This document shows, one piece after another, positions 32,662 through 35,079 of a DNA stretch of 35,079 bases. Within the stretch, counting starts at the first letter, position 1. Every line of letters begins with the position of its first letter. Under the pieces are notes generated by a model. The model was not told where the DNA came from. It saw only the letters and a list, made by a program, of their open reading frames with translations, and searched no databases. This DNA is from an uncultured Dorea sp. (GTDB lineage Bacteria > Bacillota > Clostridia > Lachnospirales > Lachnospiraceae): contig CAJUFA010000032.1 in NCBI GenBank assembly GCA_910585725.1, positions 1 through 35,079 of the forward strand. Reading direction: 5' to 3'. The position numbers and the translations under genes were made by a program.

Positions 32662-33144
32662 ATGAGACAATCAGTACAAGAGCTGTTTGAAAAATACCAG
32701 AACAACCTCTATGCAGCTGCTTTTAATATCTGTAAAAATACAGAAGATGCAAAAGATATTGTTCAGGAGACATTCATTCAGTACTACTCATTAAGAAAAG
32801 AATTTGATAACGAGCAGAATATACGCGCATGGCTGATACGAGTGGCAATCAATAAAGCAAAGAATATAAACCGTTCATTCTGGCGGAAAAATAAGAAACC
32901 GCTTGAAGACTATATGGAGTCGTTGACTTTTGAGACGCCGGAATCGGAAGAATTATTTGAAACGGTCATGGCGCTTCCGGAAAAATTTCGGATCGTCATC
33001 CATCTGTTCTATTATGAAGATTACGCCATACGTGAAATTGCCGATATTTTAAAAATATCTGAAAGCAATGTCAAAGTCAGGCTATCGCGCGGACGATCGC
33101 TGCTCAAGATAAAATTGCAGGAGGAATGGGATGATGACGAATAG
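32662..33144 (+). CDS. ECF sigma factor (sigma-70 family, group 4)
   Basis: The 160-residue product has region 2 (LYAAAFNICKNTEDAKDIVQ, ETFIQYYSLRKEF) and region 4 with a helix-turn-helix (AIREIADILKISESNVKVRL). The linker is short, as in ECF factors. The open frame extends to 32611, but ATG 32662 has SD AAAGGAG with 5-nt spacing and gives a normal start (MRQSVQELFEKYQ). It overlaps the next gene by 14 nt, the usual sigma/anti-sigma arrangement. The controlled genes, apart from probable autoregulation, are not visible. Confidence 0.9.
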   Translation: MRQSVQELFEKYQNNLYAAAFNICKNTEDAKDIVQETFIQYYSLRKEFDNEQNIRAWLIRVAINKAKNINRSFWRKNKKPLEDYMESLTFETPESEELFETVMALPEKFRIVIHLFYYEDYAIREIADILKISESNVKVRLSRGRSLLKIKLQEEWDDDE

Positions 33145-33724
33145 AGAAAAATATAAACAGGCCTTTTCGGTATTACAGACCTCCGGCAAAATATCCCTGG
33201 AGGTAGAGAAGATGGCTGTAATAAATAAAAAAGCAAAATTAAAAGCGGCGGCGGCAGTTATAACAACATGTCTGATTCTGGCAGGCGGAAGCGGTATCGT
33301 ATATGCGACGGATATCGGCGGTATCCAGCGGACGATTCAACTTTGGATTGAAGGAGATCAGACAAACGCAACTTTTGAATATAATTCTGACGGATCTTAT
33401 AACATCTCCATTCCATCAGAAGACGGCGAGACAAAAGAGTACGGCGGAGGGGGAATCGCATATGAGCCCGACGGAACCGAGCGCCCTTTAACAGAAGATG
33501 AAGTGCTGGAGCAGCTTAACGACCCTGAAGTAGCATATAAAGACAACGGTACGGTCTGGGTATACTATTATGACCAGAAAATCGAGATAACAGACAAATT
33601 TGAAGACGATATATGCTACCTGAAGCTCTCGAACGGAGACGAGACTTTGTATATGACGATCAAGTACCAGAACGGCTGGTGCTCGAGTCCCCACAAATAT
33701 GAGAGTCCGAATTCCTTTAATTAA
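33131..33724 (+). CDS. Membrane anti-sigma-like protein
   Basis: The 197-residue product has a cytosolic N-terminal ~40 residues (NREKYKQAFSVLQTSGKISL) suited to binding the sigma factor, one membrane helix (AAAAVITTCLILAGGSGIVY) and an extracellular part of ~135 residues rich in Asp, Glu, Gly and Tyr (EYGGGGIAYEPDGTERP). There is no zinc-binding HxxxCxxC motif. SD AGGAGG lies in the end of the sigma gene. By position and layout it holds the sigma factor until an envelope signal arrives; homologous sensing domains are not recognised. Confidence 0.78.
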   Translation: MMTNREKYKQAFSVLQTSGKISLEVEKMAVINKKAKLKAAAAVITTCLILAGGSGIVYATDIGGIQRTIQLWIEGDQTNATFEYNSDGSYNISIPSEDGETKEYGGGGIAYEPDGTERPLTEDEVLEQLNDPEVAYKDNGTVWVYYYDQKIEITDKFEDDICYLKLSNGDETLYMTIKYQNGWCSSPHKYESPNSFN

Positions 33725-33757
33725 AATAACTATTTTGTTTACCGGAAACTTAACCAA

Positions 33758-33794
33758 AACCCACAGTGCGCAGGTCTTTCGTACACTGTGGGTT
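33758..33794. terminator. Terminator between convergent genes
   Basis: Perfect 11-bp arms AACCCACAGTG (33758-33768) and CACTGTGGGTT (33784-33794), loop 15 nt. The minus strand has TTTTGG after the stem; the plus side has a weak T-content. It probably serves both the anti-sigma gene and msrC. Confidence 0.75.
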
Positions 33795-33814
33795 CTATCA
33801 TACAGATTTGCAGT

Positions 33815-34315
33815 TTATTCGTCCCTTTCCGTTTCAAGCCACCTCTCAAAGATCAGTACCAATTCGTATAACCCCCGGCGATCCTCCTCGTCAAATCTCG
33901 CGATTATCGGACTGTCTATATCCAGTACGCCGAAAATCTCACCGTCCTTATGCATCGGAATCACAATTTCCGACTGAGAGGCGCTGTCACAGGCAATATG
34001 TCCCGGAAATTCATGAACATTCTCCACCAGCACAATCTCATCTCTCTCCGCCGCCGCACCGCAGACTCCCTGCCCTGCCGGAATCTCTACACAGGCAGGC
34101 TTCCCCTGGAATGGTCCAAGGATCAACCTCCCGTTCTTCATCAGATAAAATCCAACCCAATTGATATCCGTCATCGCCTGATTCAAAAGCGCAGACATAT
34201 TTGCCAGATTTGCAATCAGATCCGGCGTACTGTCTGCCATACCCTGAAGCCGCACTTTTAGAAGACGGTATAAAGCGTCCTTTTCCTTAGGATATGTAAT
34301 AAAATTTCTGTCCAT
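33815..34315 (-). CDS. msrC: Free methionine-(R)-sulfoxide reductase (GAF domain)
   Basis: This enzyme reduces free Met-R-sulfoxide with thioredoxin. The 166-residue product is one GAF domain with MSALLNQAMTDINWVGFYLM, GPFQGKPACVEIPAGQGVCG and GHIACDSASQSEIVIPM; the three cysteines in those motifs match the catalytic and resolving set of the family. IFGVLDIDSPIIARFD is the usual end of the fold. SD TGGAGGA is 5 nt before the ATG, inside an 18-nt gap after the glycosylase gene, so the two share an operon with a common oxidative-damage theme. Confidence 0.93.
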   Translation of the reverse strand: MDRNFITYPKEKDALYRLLKVRLQGMADSTPDLIANLANMSALLNQAMTDINWVGFYLMKNGRLILGPFQGKPACVEIPAGQGVCGAAAERDEIVLVENVHEFPGHIACDSASQSEIVIPMHKDGEIFGVLDIDSPIIARFDEEDRRGLYELVLIFERWLETERDE

Positions 34316-34333
34316 GTGTATCCTCCAAAATCA

Positions 34334-35079
34334 TCAATCCTGCTTTTTCTCCCCTGTCAGCTCCCAATAGAACACATACTGCTGCATAACACCTTCAAAC
34401 CCTTTATATCTTCTCTTTGGGAAGCCCCGTTTATAATGCTTCTCCATCGCCTGCAGGATATGTGTATCCATCGGAAACGCCTCCAGATGATGCAGTCCGA
34501 ACAGACATATACAGTCCGCCACCTTCTCTCCCACACCATATAATCCAAGCAGTTCCGCTCTCGCATCCTTATATCCCATCTCCCTGACCGTCTCCAGATT
34601 TATAGCCCCTTCCGCAACCTTCCTGGCTGTTCGTACCACATACTTACTCCGATATCCGAGATTGCATTCCTTCAATCCATCCTCCGCAATATCCGCCAAT
34701 GTCTCCGGCCCAGGAAACGCATAATATATCTCCCCTCGGAAATTCTCTTTCGCCTCTCCATACCGCTCGCAGATATTCCGGATACACCTGCGGATCCTCA
34801 CGATATTATTCTGCTGGGAGATGAGAAACGATACTGTCGTCTCCCACAAATCCTGATGAAGAATCCTGATTCCTGAACCAAATTGTACGGCGTTTACTAA
34901 ATATCTGTCGTTCGGATTCACCGACTCTATATACGCCGAATAATCACGGTCAACATCAAAATATTCTCTCCAAAATCCATCAAATTCCGCTTCTTCGCAG
35001 GAAAAGGCAACCTCTTTGCCCTTCTGTTCCACTTCCAGATATCTCCCCGACGCGATAACACTGTATGTATTCTTATCCT
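34334..35079 (-). CDS. Ogg1-type 8-oxoguanine DNA glycosylase/AP lyase (5' end outside window)
   Basis: The frame is open to the right edge (a further NTYSVIASGRYLEVEQKG stretch precedes the internal ATG at 35032), so the start lies outside. The product removes 8-oxoguanine from DNA. Visible are the N-terminal beta-domain continuation, the interdomain stretch QDLWETTVSFLISQQNNIVR, the helix-hairpin-helix LLGLYGVGEKVADCICLFGL, where the lysine of GVGEKVAD is the Schiff-base nucleophile, and the catalytic Asp in EAFPMDTHI. These are the hallmarks of bacterial Ogg of the human OGG1 type. It is followed by msrC in the same operon. Confidence 0.9.
   Translation of the reverse strand, partial: DKNTYSVIASGRYLEVEQKGKEVAFSCEEAEFDGFWREYFDVDRDYSAYIESVNPNDRYLVNAVQFGSGIRILHQDLWETTVSFLISQQNNIVRIRRCIRNICERYGEAKENFRGEIYYAFPGPETLADIAEDGLKECNLGYRSKYVVRTARKVAEGAINLETVREMGYKDARAELLGLYGVGEKVADCICLFGLHHLEAFPMDTHILQAMEKHYKRGFPKRRYKGFEGVMQQYVFYWELTGEKKQD

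Noticed and set aside
1..35079. CRISPR array, tRNA or rRNA genes, prophage genes
   Set aside because: No regularly spaced repeats, no cloverleaf-like or rRNA sequence and no phage structural genes were seen on either strand.

Overview
The window reads as chromosome of a low-to-mid GC, spore-forming Clostridia, most likely Lachnospiraceae. The order hup-rqcP-yabP-yabQ-divIC-spoIIE-tilS is the classical Firmicutes sporulation/division cluster. spmA, a CotS-type kinase and promoters of Gram-positive sigma-A type fit the same picture. The family assignment is inference; no rRNA, tRNA gene or CRISPR array is visible.

Layout. (1) 1-7138, minus strand, housekeeping and sporulation: tilS (runs off the left edge), a short spoIIE without the membrane domain, divIC, yabQ, yabP, rqcP, hup, a CotS-family kinase-like gene and cca. 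(2) 7332-8424, a scar: spmA without spmB, then two gene heads facing each other (a 12-codon stub on plus, a truncated ribulose-phosphate/allulose-phosphate epimerase on minus). (3) 8430-24971, minus strand, one long AT-rich surface/glycan locus: a membrane-anchored protein and a secreted surface protein come first, then a stem-loop, then eleven genes for glycan work (Kelch-like protein, a four-part oxidoreductase/ferredoxin/ThDP fusion, pyruvyltransferase, GT4 and GT2 glycosyltransferases, two DUF4422 proteins), and last a second paralogous surface protein. Eight of the eleven carry the same kind of ~90-residue Rossmann-like module, either fused or alone. There is no flippase, polymerase or initiating sugar transferase, so modification of the co-encoded surface proteins is a reasonable guess.

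(4) 25337-27006, minus strand: a TnpB-family protein in which all three RuvC catalytic positions are substituted (D to A, E to K, D to K) while the zinc ribbon is intact. It is followed directly by ~350 nt of hairpin-rich non-coding sequence. This looks like a nuclease-dead, RNA-guided TnpB derivative (TldR-like) and its guide RNA. It sits directly upstream of the surface-protein operon on one side and near a sugar ABC transporter on the other. Two perfect dyads sharing an 11-bp half-site lie upstream of it. This is my best candidate for an undescribed system.

(5) 27699-30710, minus strand: a CUT1-type sugar ABC importer (lipoprotein and two permeases, no ATPase). (6) 31046-31344: a compact type I toxin-antitoxin locus of Fst/par architecture, with a 33-residue membrane peptide, a convergent antisense RNA promoter, a shared terminator, a 16-bp perfect direct repeat and an SD-occluding hairpin. 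(7) 31558-35079: an aldo/keto reductase, an ECF sigma/anti-sigma pair with an apparent self-type promoter, then convergently free methionine-R-sulfoxide reductase and an Ogg-type DNA glycosylase that runs off the right edge.
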